Source: Clostridiales bacterium (GTDB lineage Bacteria > Bacillota > Clostridia > Saccharofermentanales > DTU023). From it: 11,232 nt of DNA. The stretch lies in assembly GCA_004556925.1 (NCBI GenBank), contig SFFI01000027.1, positions 1 through 11,232 of the forward strand. Direction: 5' to 3'. This document shows positions 5,324 to 11,232 of this stretch, in pieces (the first letter of the stretch is position 1; every line of letters begins with the position of its first letter). The notes under the pieces were generated by a model. The model saw nothing but the letters and a program-made list of their open reading frames with translations. It searched no databases and was not told the origin of the DNA. Position numbers and translations under genes: made by a program.

Positions 5324-6759
5324 GGGATAAACAGGATAATATGGAGCAGCTGCGGGTGTTGTATCAAGAAAAAAATGAGCATTTGGAGAAATTCCTGGAG
5401 CCGGTCACGCCATTTGAGTTCTATCGGGAGATCTTCCCGGTAGGTAGTTTTGAGAGAAAGGGTCATTTTGAGGACGCAAAAGGAAACGGGATTGCGGTGA
5501 CGGTGCCGAAGGCCGCAGGGATTGCCCTGGAGATCCAGGAGGAAGGCAAGGCCAAACGCTACACCATCACCGATGAACTGTCGGAGCTGTCGGAGGTCTA
5601 TGATACGGACTTCACCATTATGTCCCCTCTGTCTTATTTTGGCCGGCGGCGGTGCGGTAAGAATGCCCGGTATCTCTATGCCCTGGTCTTTGACCTGGAT
5701 GGGGTGGGGATGCCCCAGCTCCGGGACACGCTGCACCAGATGAACAAGGATATTCTTCCCCAGGCAACCTTTGTCGTAAACAGTGGGACGGGGCTTCACC
5801 TGTATTATGTCCTGGAGGAGCCGATTCCTATGTACCCGCACAATCAGAAGTGCTTGAAGGAGCTGAAATATTCCCTCACCCGGCAGATCTGGAACAGGTA
5901 TACCTCCACCATCAAGGAGCCGCAGATGCAGGGCATATTGCAGGGGTTCCGGGTGGTTGGCTCCGGCTCCAAACTTGGTCGGGAATACCCTGTGACGGCC
6001 TACCGGCTCGGCGGGAAGGTGACGCTGGAAAAACTGCTGGAGTTTATCCCGGATAGCAACGGGGAGCAGCAGAAGCTCCTGGGACTCATGCGGAAAAGTC
6101 GGCTCTCGCTGGCCGAGGCGAAGGAGAAGTACCCGGACTGGTATGAGCGGCGGATTGTCAGGAAGGAGCGGCGGGGCCGCTGGACGGTCAAGCGGGATCT
6201 TTACGATTGGTGGCTGCACCGGATCAGGGACGAGATCCGGGTTGGCCATCGATTCTATGGCATTATGACGCTGGCGATTTATGCGAAGAAGTGTGGGATA
6301 GATGAAGAGGAACTGCGGGAGGATGCCTTTTCTCTGCTGAAACCCTATGACGATATGAGCGTGGAGGACATCAATCGCTTCACGAAGGATGATGTGGTGT
6401 GCGCCCTGGAGATGTTCAATGAGGACTATGTGACATTTCCCAGGGACGATATAGCGAAGCTCTCCGGCCTGACTATGCCAGTGAACAAGAGAAACTGGCG
6501 TAAGCAGAGTGAACATATAAGACTGATGAATTTGATTCGTGATGAAATCAATGGTAATAAGGACTGGCGCAATAAGAATGGACGGCCCATCGGCAGCGGG
6601 ACAGCCCAGGAGCGAGTACATGAATGGCGTCAGCAGCATCCGGAGGGGCGCAAGGCCGACTGCCACCGGGATACCGGCCTTGACCCTAAGACGATCCGAA
6701 AGTGGTGGGAATACCCGTCCAGAGCTGTGTGCGATTTCTCTCTTTTAGGTGGTGAGTAA
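5320..6759 (+). CDS. AEP-type primase-like protein, candidate plasmid replication protein
   Basis: The 479-residue protein shows the marks of the archaeo-eukaryotic primase fold. The metal-binding pair is Asp125-x-Asp127 in ALVFDLDG, the second motif is SGTGLH (155-160, His160), and a basic segment GFRVVGSGSK (209-218) corresponds to the RxPGTxNxK-like third region. These enzymes make primers at plasmid or phage origins. Residues about 303-370 (RVGHRFYGIMTLAIYAKKCGIDEEEL...) resemble a PriCT-like helical domain. The end (about 420-465) looks like a DNA-binding helix-turn-helix (THxTGLDPKTIRKWWE-like). No helicase Walker motif is present. The GTG start at 5320 overlaps the upstream stop; ATG 5341 is an alternative. 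It is the only replication-type gene seen, so it is the probable initiator or primase acting at the adjacent region 4629-5038. Confidence 0.75.
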   Translation: MRDKQDNMEQLRVLYQEKNEHLEKFLEPVTPFEFYREIFPVGSFERKGHFEDAKGNGIAVTVPKAAGIALEIQEEGKAKRYTITDELSELSEVYDTDFTIMSPLSYFGRRRCGKNARYLYALVFDLDGVGMPQLRDTLHQMNKDILPQATFVVNSGTGLHLYYVLEEPIPMYPHNQKCLKELKYSLTRQIWNRYTSTIKEPQMQGILQGFRVVGSGSKLGREYPVTAYRLGGKVTLEKLLEFIPDSNGEQQKLLGLMRKSRLSLAEAKEKYPDWYERRIVRKERRGRWTVKRDLYDWWLHRIRDEIRVGHRFYGIMTLAIYAKKCGIDEEELREDAFSLLKPYDDMSVEDINRFTKDDVVCALEMFNEDYVTFPRDDIAKLSGLTMPVNKRNWRKQSEHIRLMNLIRDEINGNKDWRNKNGRPIGSGTAQERVHEWRQQHPEGRKADCHRDTGLDPKTIRKWWEYPSRAVCDFSLLGGE

Positions 6760-6798
6760 TCTATAGATGTCCACACATTAAAAATTAACAATATTCGC

Positions 6799-6827
6799 TT
6801 GCAATGCAAATGTATATTGAATATACT
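6799..6827 (+). promoter_or_regulatory. Promoter with two palindromic operators for the toxin-antitoxin operon
   Basis: TTGCAA (6799-6804) and TATACT (6822-6827) are 17 bases apart. The -35 lies in TTGCA-A-TGCAA (6799-6809) and the -10 in the perfect palindrome GTATATT-G-AATATAC (6812-6826). RelB/DinJ antitoxins repress their own operons by binding palindromes over the promoter, so these are the probable operators. Confidence 0.75.
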
Positions 6828-6864
6828 GATAGTAGAAAATAGCAGTTACGGAAGGAGCGATATT

Positions 6865-7134
6865 ATGGCGAACAAAGAAAATACGACACTTCGGATTGAG
6901 CCGGATCTGAAGAGACAGGCAGCAGCTCTTTTTAAGGCTCTCGGAATGGATTTGAGTACGGCAACGGGTATTTTTTACAGGCAGGCACTTCGGTATCAGG
7001 GCTTGCCGTTTGACGTCAGACTGGATGAGCCTAATGAAGTTACCTATGCTGCGATGGATGCAGCAGAAAAAGACGAGGATATGTATGGCCCGTTTGATAG
7101 CGTGGCGGATCTGATGGAGGCTCTGAATGCTTAA
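6865..7134 (+). CDS. RelB/DinJ-family antitoxin
   Basis: The ATG at 6865 follows GAAGGAG by 7 bases. The 89-residue product begins with a ribbon-helix-helix fold (TTLRIEPDLKRQAAALFKALGMDLSTATGIFYRQALR, about residues 7-45), the signature of RelB/DinJ antitoxins. The family-typical GLPFDVRL and an acidic C-terminal toxin-binding tail (DSVADLMEALNA) follow. It neutralises the toxin encoded by the next gene, overlapping by 8 bases, and should repress the palindromic promoter upstream. It keeps plasmid-bearing cells alive as long as the plasmid is inherited. Confidence 0.9.
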   Translation: MANKENTTLRIEPDLKRQAAALFKALGMDLSTATGIFYRQALRYQGLPFDVRLDEPNEVTYAAMDAAEKDEDMYGPFDSVADLMEALNA

Positions 7135-7405
7135 ACCAGAATTTTCGGGGCAGTTCAAGAAAGATTACAAGCTGGCGGTTAAAAGGGGCTGTGATCCTAA
7201 AAAGCTGGAAGAGGTAATTTCCCTTTTATGCAGTGAAACACCGCTGCCAGAGAAGTATCGGGATCACGCCCTTACCAATTCGAGGAACTATAAAGACATG
7301 AGAGAGTGTCATATACAGCCGGATTGGTTGCTGGTCTATAAGATTGTTCAAGATATGCTTATTTTGAAGTTAATTCGTACAGGTTCGCATAGCGATTTGT
7401 TTTAG
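7127..7405 (+). CDS. yafQ: YafQ-family mRNA interferase toxin
   Basis: The 92-residue protein is full length for the YafQ branch of the RelE superfamily, ribosome-dependent endoribonucleases that cut mRNA. Visible family residues are His47 (RDHAL), His62 and Asp66 in ECHIQPDWLLVYKI, and the C-terminal RTGSHSDLF with His88 and Phe92. They line up with the catalytic His50, His63, Asp67, His87 and Phe91 of the E. coli protein. It overlaps the antitoxin gene and its stop abuts the ribosome binding site of the next gene. The toxin appears intact, so this should be a working addiction module. Confidence 0.9.
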   Translation: MLKPEFSGQFKKDYKLAVKRGCDPKKLEEVISLLCSETPLPEKYRDHALTNSRNYKDMRECHIQPDWLLVYKIVQDMLILKLIRTGSHSDLF

Positions 7406-7416
7406 GAGCGTGTCAG

Positions 7417-7641
7417 ATGGGTGAGCTGGTCGAAGTAACGCTGGAGATTGATATAGAGCTGAAAATGAAAGCAGAAAAGGTTTGTGCTGAAAATGGTTTG
7501 ACCTTGGAAGAAGCATTCGTTTTATTTGCTGAAGAAACAGCTCGCCTGGGGAGATTCCCTTTTGAGCTGGATAGCTTCACTTCCGACATTTTTGAGGGTG
7601 GCCGTGACCAGGAGATTCAAGAAGAACGGGAAGGTTTCTGA
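7417..7641 (+). CDS. Second RelB-like antitoxin without its own toxin
   Basis: The start at 7417 is 8 bases after TAGGAG, which overlaps the toxin stop. The 74-residue product again shows an RHH pattern (VEVTLEIDIELKMKAEKVCAENGLTLEEAFVLFAEETARLGRFPFELD), very like RelB/DinJ N-terminal halves including the PFEL landmark. The tail is acidic (GGRDQEIQEEREGF). No second toxin gene follows. It may back up the first antitoxin, act as a repressor, or protect against toxins of other elements (an antitoxin-only guard). The next small gene could supply a separated C-terminal half. Confidence 0.75.
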   Translation: MGELVEVTLEIDIELKMKAEKVCAENGLTLEEAFVLFAEETARLGRFPFELDSFTSDIFEGGRDQEIQEEREGF

Positions 7642-7658
7642 GCTATAGGGAGAAGTTT

Positions 7659-7811
7659 ATGAATGTCCATAAGCAGGAACAGTCCTCTGGAGCAGGGGAT
7701 AGCACTTTCTATTTGGAAAAGCTGAAAAGAGGGCTTGAACAGGTGCGTGCGGGCCTTGGGATTACAAAGACCATGGAAGAGCTGGAGGCGATGGGAAAAG
7801 ATGAAAGCTAA
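7659..7811 (+). CDS. Small 50-residue protein, possible antitoxin tail
   Basis: ATG at 7659 follows GGGAGAAG. The product has a polar N-terminus followed by FYLEKLKRGLEQVRAGLGITKTMEELEAM, an amphipathic helix plus loop resembling the toxin-binding C-terminal segments of RelB-type antitoxins. It ends by overlapping the next gene's start by 11 bases. It is short, and the evidence is ribosome binding site, compact operon spacing and sequence character only. Confidence 0.55.
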   Translation: MNVHKQEQSSGAGDSTFYLEKLKRGLEQVRAGLGITKTMEELEAMGKDES

Positions 7812-8031
7812 GGTGTTGCAGATCGGCTACGAGCCGGAGCGTGATCGCCTGACCTGGGATGGTTGGGACATTCACTGTGGCCAGGGAATGGAGGTGCTAC
7901 TTCCGGATCGGCTCGATGGCGGAACATGGCTGGTCGTCTCCTTTGAGTACAATGACGAGGGATGGTATATGCCTGGGTGTCCTGGTGTTTCTCCAGTGGG
8001 CCTGTGGGCACGCGAGAGAGCGGAGGGTTGA
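7801..8031 (+). CDS. DUF5348-like small protein
   Basis: ATG at 7801 (MKAKVLQIGYEPERDRLTW...) is preferred over upstream frame extensions because it lies in a tight overlap with the previous gene. The 76-residue product fits the DUF5348 pattern: an initial beta-hairpin (IGYEPERDRLTWDGWDIHCGQGMEVL), a Gly-x-Trp motif (GGTWLVVSFEY), a WYMPG motif, and a C-terminal GLWARER close to the family's GLxVRI ending. The function is unknown; such genes are common on plasmids and conjugative elements of Clostridia. It is related in pattern to the gene at 4330. Confidence 0.7.
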   Translation: MKAKVLQIGYEPERDRLTWDGWDIHCGQGMEVLLPDRLDGGTWLVVSFEYNDEGWYMPGCPGVSPVGLWARERAEG

Positions 8032-8032
8032 T

Positions 8033-8233
8033 ATGAACTGCCGCTATACGGATGAAGAGCTGAAGGAAGATGTAGAGCGTACCATCGGGATCAGAGCGAA
8101 GGATATTGAGAAGATCCAGTTCTGCGGCCTGTGGCACATTCGATTCCGGGCCTTTGGTACGGACTTTTATTATTATCGTGCCGATTCCGATGACACGGTG
8201 CATTTAGTTGAGTCACCCTGGCAATGGGAGTAA
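8033..8233 (+). CDS. Small hypothetical protein (66 aa), last gene of the toxin-antitoxin operon
   Basis: The start at 8033 follows GGAGGG by 5 bases, immediately after the preceding stop. The product is acidic at the start (YTDEELKEDVERTIGI) then has GLWHIRFRAFGTDFYYYRADSDDTVHLVE, which looks like a small alpha/beta fold with a three-stranded sheet. I do not recognise a family. It ends six bases before a strong terminator, making it the last gene of the operon starting at 6865. Confidence 0.7.
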   Translation: MNCRYTDEELKEDVERTIGIRAKDIEKIQFCGLWHIRFRAFGTDFYYYRADSDDTVHLVESPWQWE

Positions 8234-8239
8234 AGATGG

Positions 8240-8269
8240 AAAAAGCCGGCCAAACCAGGCCGGCTTTTT
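8240..8269 (+). terminator. Strong bidirectional terminator
   Basis: Arms AAAAAGCCGGCC (8240-8251) and GGCCGGCTTTTT (8258-8269) form a 12-bp stem with a six-base loop and a T-tract. It ends the toxin-antitoxin operon just before the partition locus. Confidence 0.95.
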
Positions 8270-8281
8270 CTTGTTTTCTGA

Positions 8282-8361
8282 ATCTCTATATTGCTATAAA
8301 AATAGATATATAGTAAAATAGAAATAAAGATACATAGAAAACTATAATCCTATAATTGTAG
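8282..8361. promoter_or_regulatory. 8-bp-phased array: candidate parS centromere and par operator
   Basis: Ten contiguous 8-base units each end in a TAG/TAT-type tetramer: CTAT (8289), CTAT (8297), ATAG (8305), ATAG (8313), ATAG (8321), AAAG (8329), ATAG (8337), CTAT (8345), CTAT (8353), GTAG (8361). Type Ib partition loci have their centromere upstream of parA, and ParG-type RHH proteins read tetramers set 8 bp apart, which is the layout seen here. A promoter TTGCTA (8291-8296) with TAAAAT (8314-8319) at 17-base spacing lies inside the array, so binding would also repress par transcription. Confidence 0.75.
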
Positions 8362-8375
8362 AAGGAGTGTGACAA

Positions 8376-9137
8376 ATGATAATTGCAGTAGCCAATCAGA
8401 AAGGTGGCGTCGGAAAGACGACCACGGCCCAGGCACTTGCTGCAGGTCTGGCCGGGAAGGGGTATAAGGTGCTGGGCATTGATCTCGATCCCCAAGGGAA
8501 CTTCTCATCGGCCTGTGGCGTGGAGAGCTACAATGTACCTACGGTCTATGAGGTGATGAAACGGGGGGCCACCATCCAGGATGCCATGCAGCGCACCAAG
8601 GGAGGCTATGATGTTGTGCCGGCGAATATCATGCTGGCCGGAGCTGAGCAAGAGCTGTCCCAGACTGGGAAAGAACATCGGCTGAAAGAGGCCGTGGCTC
8701 CGGTCGCCGGCGACTATGACTTCATTGTGATCGACACACCGCCCTCCCTGGGAGTGCTGACAGTAAATGCCTTCACTTGTGCCACCGATATTCTGATTCC
8801 AACTACGGCCGGGATCTTCGCTACGGCCGGGATCTCCCAGCTCAGTGAGACAGTCACCAGCGTTCAGAAGTATTGCAATCCTGGTGTGAAGATCAGGGGC
8901 ATTCTCTTTACCAGGTTCAATCCCAGGGCAAATATTAGCCGGCAGATTAAGGAGCTGGCGGAGCAGCTGAGTGAATATATCTCGGCGCCGATCTACAAGA
9001 CCTATATTCGCTCTGCAGTGGCCGTGGAGGAGGCCCAGGCAAACCGGGCCGATATATTTGACTATGCGGGGAAGTCCACGGTGGCAGAGGATTACAGGTC
9101 GTTTATTGAGGAGTTTTTGAAAGGAGTTAATGGGTGA
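8376..9137 (+). CDS. parA: ParA-family partition ATPase (type Ib)
   Basis: This partition motor uses ATP-dependent nonspecific DNA binding to move plasmid copies apart. The 253-residue protein has the deviant Walker A KGGVGKTT (9-16), the Walker A' motif DLDPQGN (36-42), Walker B VIDTPPSLG (118-126, Asp120), and the conserved C-terminal R-A-N-I-S-R-Q region (184-190). It lacks the N-terminal helix-turn-helix of type Ia proteins, so autoregulation must come from its partner. GAAGGAG lies 8-9 bases before the ATG. It overlaps the RHH gene by about a base at its stop (TGATG). Confidence 0.95.
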   Translation: MIIAVANQKGGVGKTTTAQALAAGLAGKGYKVLGIDLDPQGNFSSACGVESYNVPTVYEVMKRGATIQDAMQRTKGGYDVVPANIMLAGAEQELSQTGKEHRLKEAVAPVAGDYDFIVIDTPPSLGVLTVNAFTCATDILIPTTAGIFATAGISQLSETVTSVQKYCNPGVKIRGILFTRFNPRANISRQIKELAEQLSEYISAPIYKTYIRSAVAVEEAQANRADIFDYAGKSTVAEDYRSFIEEFLKGVNG

Positions 9138-9385
9138 TGGCAGGGAAAGCGAAGTTTGACCAGGAGGCAGCGTTCAAGTCTATCATTGGAGCTGACCGAG
9201 AGCTGAAGGTTGGTAGTCGGGAGACACCTATTGCAAAAGGGAGGAATAAGGATCGAGTGCAGCGGTCGTACTTTCTGGATAGAGATATAGACAAGGCGCT
9301 ACGGCGCATGGCAATAGATGAGGAGAAGAACCTTACGGAGACAATTAATAATATCTTGCGAAAAGGATTAGAAAAATATATGTGA
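9137..9385 (+). CDS. Ribbon-helix-helix centromere-binding protein (ParG-like)
   Basis: The start is ATG 9137, 10 bases after AAGGAG; the adjacent GTG 9134 is possible. The 82-residue protein has a basic, probably unstructured N-terminus (about 1-38), as ParG uses to stimulate its ATPase. A C-terminal RHH fold follows: strand RVQRSYFLD, helix DIDKALRRMAIDEEK, turn N-L-T, helix ETINNILRKGLEKYM. It is coupled to parA and would bind the phased array at 8282-8361, acting both as centromere-binding protein and as repressor. The matching array at 1477-1548 is a likely second target. The fold is read from pattern; binding is inferred. Confidence 0.85.
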   Translation: MAGKAKFDQEAAFKSIIGADRELKVGSRETPIAKGRNKDRVQRSYFLDRDIDKALRRMAIDEEKNLTETINNILRKGLEKYM

Positions 9386-9409
9386 TTATTGAAAGAGAAA
9401 ATAAGTAAC

Positions 9410-9943
9410 ATGTTAATGTATCTTACTATAATTGATTCCAAAGAAGGTCAGCAAAAGTTTGAATTTATATATAATAGATATAAAAAACTGATGTTTTATA
9501 TAGCAAATAAAATTCTGGGTGATACGAGAGATTCTGAGGATACTGTGCATGATGCCTTTCTAAAAATTATTGAAATAATCGATGATATAAAAGACGTAGA
9601 GAGTCCCCAAACAAGATCATTGATCGTTACAATAACTGAAAATAAAGCGATAGATTTGTACCGCAAACGGCAAAGAAAAACAGTCCTGCCTTTTGAGGAG
9701 GAATACTTAGGAGTGCCAAATTGCTCGGATATTGAGAGCGTAGAAGATAATGAGGTAGTGACCAAAGCGATTGCCTCTCTGTCAGGAAAATATCGTGAGG
9801 TTCTTTTTCTGAAATATTCCCACGGATATTCTATAGATGAAATGGCGCTGATTCTTTCAATGTCAAAAGAGAATGTAAAGAAGACAATTCAACGAGCAAG
9901 AAGAAAGTTAGAACAAGCATTAAAAAATGAGGGGCAGATATGA
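9410..9943 (+). CDS. ECF-type sigma factor
   Basis: ATG 9410 (MLMYLTIIDSKEG...) is chosen because Clostridia relatives begin in this way; TTG 9389 lies upstream in frame. Region 2 is seen at about residues 13-75 (FEFIYNRYKKLMFYIANKILGDTRDSEDTVHDAFLK) and region 4 at about 118-172 (IASLSGKYREVLFLKYSHGYSIDEMALILSMSKENVKKTIQRARRKL). Together with the absence of regions 1 and 3 this marks an ECF sigma factor of about 177 residues. It redirects RNA polymerase to a small set of promoters. The gene overlaps the anti-sigma gene by ATGA. It is clearly more AT-rich than parA next to it, which suggests a separate origin. Likely targets are its own operon and the secreted-protein genes downstream, but no ECF promoter could be identified with confidence. 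Confidence 0.88.
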   Translation: MLMYLTIIDSKEGQQKFEFIYNRYKKLMFYIANKILGDTRDSEDTVHDAFLKIIEIIDDIKDVESPQTRSLIVTITENKAIDLYRKRQRKTVLPFEEEYLGVPNCSDIESVEDNEVVTKAIASLSGKYREVLFLKYSHGYSIDEMALILSMSKENVKKTIQRARRKLEQALKNEGQI

Positions 9944-10635
9944 AAATAACAGACTCACAGCTTTATAAGTATGTACCTAAAGCAGAAAAGTTGTGGTTGA
10001 GCTGGCTGCCGACGGATGAGGAAATTCCTGAACACATATTTTCTAAAAGATTTGAGAGGAAGATGAAGCGGTTGATTCGAAATCAGCGGCGTACACCAAG
10101 AATCAGGAAAATATTTCTTACAGCAAAACGGATCACGGCAGCTGTGTTGGTTTTAACCATGCTTAGTTTTTCGGGATTAATGACTGTAGAGGCATACCGT
10201 GAAAAATTTATTGAGATGATTACCGAAGTTATGGATGATTTGACACACTTTAAAATCTTCTCTTCTTGGAACGAAAGTATAAGAATGGGGGAAATTATAT
10301 TTGGATATCTACCGGAAGGAATGTCTGAGGTTGAGCGAATGTGTGACGAGGAAACTCAGGGACAAATAATTTATTTTGAAGATTTAGATGGCAAACAGCT
10401 TAGAATAGATATACAGTTAGTAACAGAGGAAACAGACTATGAGATCATTTTGGATACGGAGCTTGTTGACTCTACTAAGGTTGATATAGCCGGAAACGAG
10501 GCAAAACTCGTTGTTAAAGGTGAGAGGAGTACGTTGTTGTGGAAAGATGAGCCCTTCATTTTGATGGTAACAGGAGATATGAATTCGGATGAGTTAATTC
10601 AAGTGGCTAAAGGGATTACAGTAACGACAAAATAA
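9940..10635 (+). CDS. Membrane anti-sigma factor, DUF4367-like
   Basis: The start overlaps the sigma stop (ATGA). The 231-residue protein has a cytoplasmic N-terminus of about 62 residues rich in basic residues, one membrane segment (about 63-85, RITAAVLVLTMLSFSGLMTVEA) and an extracellular domain of about 145 residues ending MNSDELIQVAKGITVTTK. That ending is the typical close of DUF4367 domains found on Clostridia sigma-operon membrane proteins. There is no HHxxxC zinc anti-sigma motif. By position it should hold the sigma factor at the membrane and release it on an outside signal. Sigma inhibition is inferred from context and architecture, not from a recognised binding motif. Confidence 0.75.
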   Translation: MKITDSQLYKYVPKAEKLWLSWLPTDEEIPEHIFSKRFERKMKRLIRNQRRTPRIRKIFLTAKRITAAVLVLTMLSFSGLMTVEAYREKFIEMITEVMDDLTHFKIFSSWNESIRMGEIIFGYLPEGMSEVERMCDEETQGQIIYFEDLDGKQLRIDIQLVTEETDYEIILDTELVDSTKVDIAGNEAKLVVKGERSTLLWKDEPFILMVTGDMNSDELIQVAKGITVTTK

Positions 10636-10717
10636 ATTGAAAAAATTTTTGAAATTACTGTCCCATAATTGCTTCTTCATTCGTCACAATATATGAAAGG
10701 GAAGGGAGATGGTTTTT

Positions 10718-11149
10718 ATGAGAAAGTATATTCCCAAGCAGTTCTTTGGCTTTTTCTGTGCCATTATATGCGCGTTCTCTCTGGCGATTCCAGGCTATGC
10801 TGTGGAATTGCCTGATCCCGATACGGATATCAGCTTTTATATGGAGAATATCTCAGATGCCCAGTGTGTGTTGAGTATTCGAAACGGGAAAGCAGCAGCG
10901 CGTGTTAGCGTGAATGGAAATCGTGGAGCGGAACGTAGCAAAATCATCTTGGAGATTCAAAAACAGCGGGGAAGTCAATGGGTCACTGTTGAGTCTTGGA
11001 GTGTGGAGGAAGATGGACGGAATGCATCTCTCAGCAAATCAGTAGAAGCCGAGAAGGGGACAACATACCGAGCAAAAGCTGAAGTAACTGTGTGGATTAA
11101 TGGAAAATCGGAAACAAAAACTATAACCACCACAGGGAAGACGGCATGA
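10718..11149 (+). CDS. Small secreted beta-rich protein (143 aa)
   Basis: Of two candidate starts, ATG 10718 is preferred, with GGGAG 9 bases upstream; ATG 10709 directly touches that site. Residues 1-28 are a signal peptide ending Pro-Gly-Tyr-Ala. The mature part of about 115 residues has the alternating strands of an immunoglobulin-like or similar beta-sandwich (AAARVSVNG, SKIILEIQKQRGSQWVTVESWSV, TYRAKAEVTVWINGKSET). There is one cysteine in the mature part and no anchor. The gene lies 82 bases after the anti-sigma gene and crosses the circle junction (its stop is also at 14-16). It is probably part of the sigma-controlled block. The family is not recognised. Confidence 0.8.
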   Translation: MRKYIPKQFFGFFCAIICAFSLAIPGYAVELPDPDTDISFYMENISDAQCVLSIRNGKAAARVSVNGNRGAERSKIILEIQKQRGSQWVTVESWSVEEDGRNASLSKSVEAEKGTTYRAKAEVTVWINGKSETKTITTTGKTA

Positions 11150-11232
11150 ATAGATCCCTGCCTATAGGCAGGGATGCGGAGAAGAATCTCCGCATCTGAA
11201 AGTGTTATAGAAGAAATTCTATATTATTTTGA
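11134..11232. repeat. Terminal direct repeat (right copy)
   Basis: Second copy of bases 1-99. It contains the end of the 10718 gene and the three hairpins described at 21-90. Counted once, the circle is about 11,133 bp. Confidence 0.93.

Noticed and set aside
5278..6666. Long reverse-strand open frame over the primase-like gene
   Set aside because: It is a codon-bias shadow. The forward frame has the DxD and SGTGLH motifs and operon coupling.
10636..10708. ECF-type promoter before the secreted gene at 10718 (TGAAAT ... CGTC)
   Set aside because: The two elements are about 26 bases apart, too far for a normal ECF promoter, so no promoter is called.

Overview
The window is one complete small circular plasmid, read once around with a 99-base overlap. 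Bases 1-99 and 11134-11232 are identical, and a gene running off the right end (10718-11149) finishes inside the repeat, so the circle is about 11,133 bp. The host is most likely a gut-type Clostridia (Lachnospiraceae/Oscillospiraceae-like). This rests on the strong AAGGAGG ribosome binding sites, the ECF sigma factor with a DUF4367-like anti-sigma partner, the RelB/YafQ module and the DUF5348-like small proteins. There is no relaxase, conjugation gene, phage structural gene, tRNA, rRNA, CRISPR array or recognisable antibiotic-resistance gene.

Layout, clockwise. (1) 9410-11149 and on through the junction to 783: an ECF sigma factor, its membrane anti-sigma factor and two small secreted proteins. 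Three consecutive hairpins separate the two secreted-protein genes, and a strong terminator ends the block. (2) 833-1548: a 17-bp-arm inverted repeat, a near-consensus promoter, and then about 500 bases without a gene that fold into an elaborate RNA whose 5' and 3' ends pair. An 8-bp-phased ATAG/CTAT array follows. (3) 1574-3361: a tyrosine recombinase with a complete catalytic set, then a coiled-coil protein of unknown function. (4) 3374-4299: a self-contained reverse-strand cassette (promoter, secreted repeat protein, terminator) set between two 28-bp direct repeats. (5) 4330-5038: a DUF5348-like gene, two 40-bp direct repeats, and a G-rich then C-rich hairpin region that could hold the origin. 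(6) 5039-6759: a small gene translationally coupled to a primase-like (AEP fold) protein that is the best candidate for replication. (7) 6799-8269: a RelB-YafQ toxin-antitoxin operon with a second antitoxin-like gene and three further small genes, closed by a strong terminator. (8) 8282-9385: a second 8-bp-phased array, a type Ib ParA and a ribbon-helix-helix partner, which together form a partition system.

Functional reading. Replication is probably served by the primase-like protein. Segregation is served by ParA/RHH acting on the phased array. Dimer resolution or integration would use the tyrosine recombinase, and post-segregational stability the YafQ toxin. The same phased array stands before both parA and the recombinase operon, so one RHH protein may control both. 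The accessory content is a signalling and secretion package: ECF sigma, anti-sigma and three exported proteins of unknown role.

The most promising undescribed element is the large structured RNA at about 940-1465. It belongs to the general class of large ornate bacterial RNAs (ROOL, GOLLD, ARRPOF and similar), but I cannot assign it to a family by eye.
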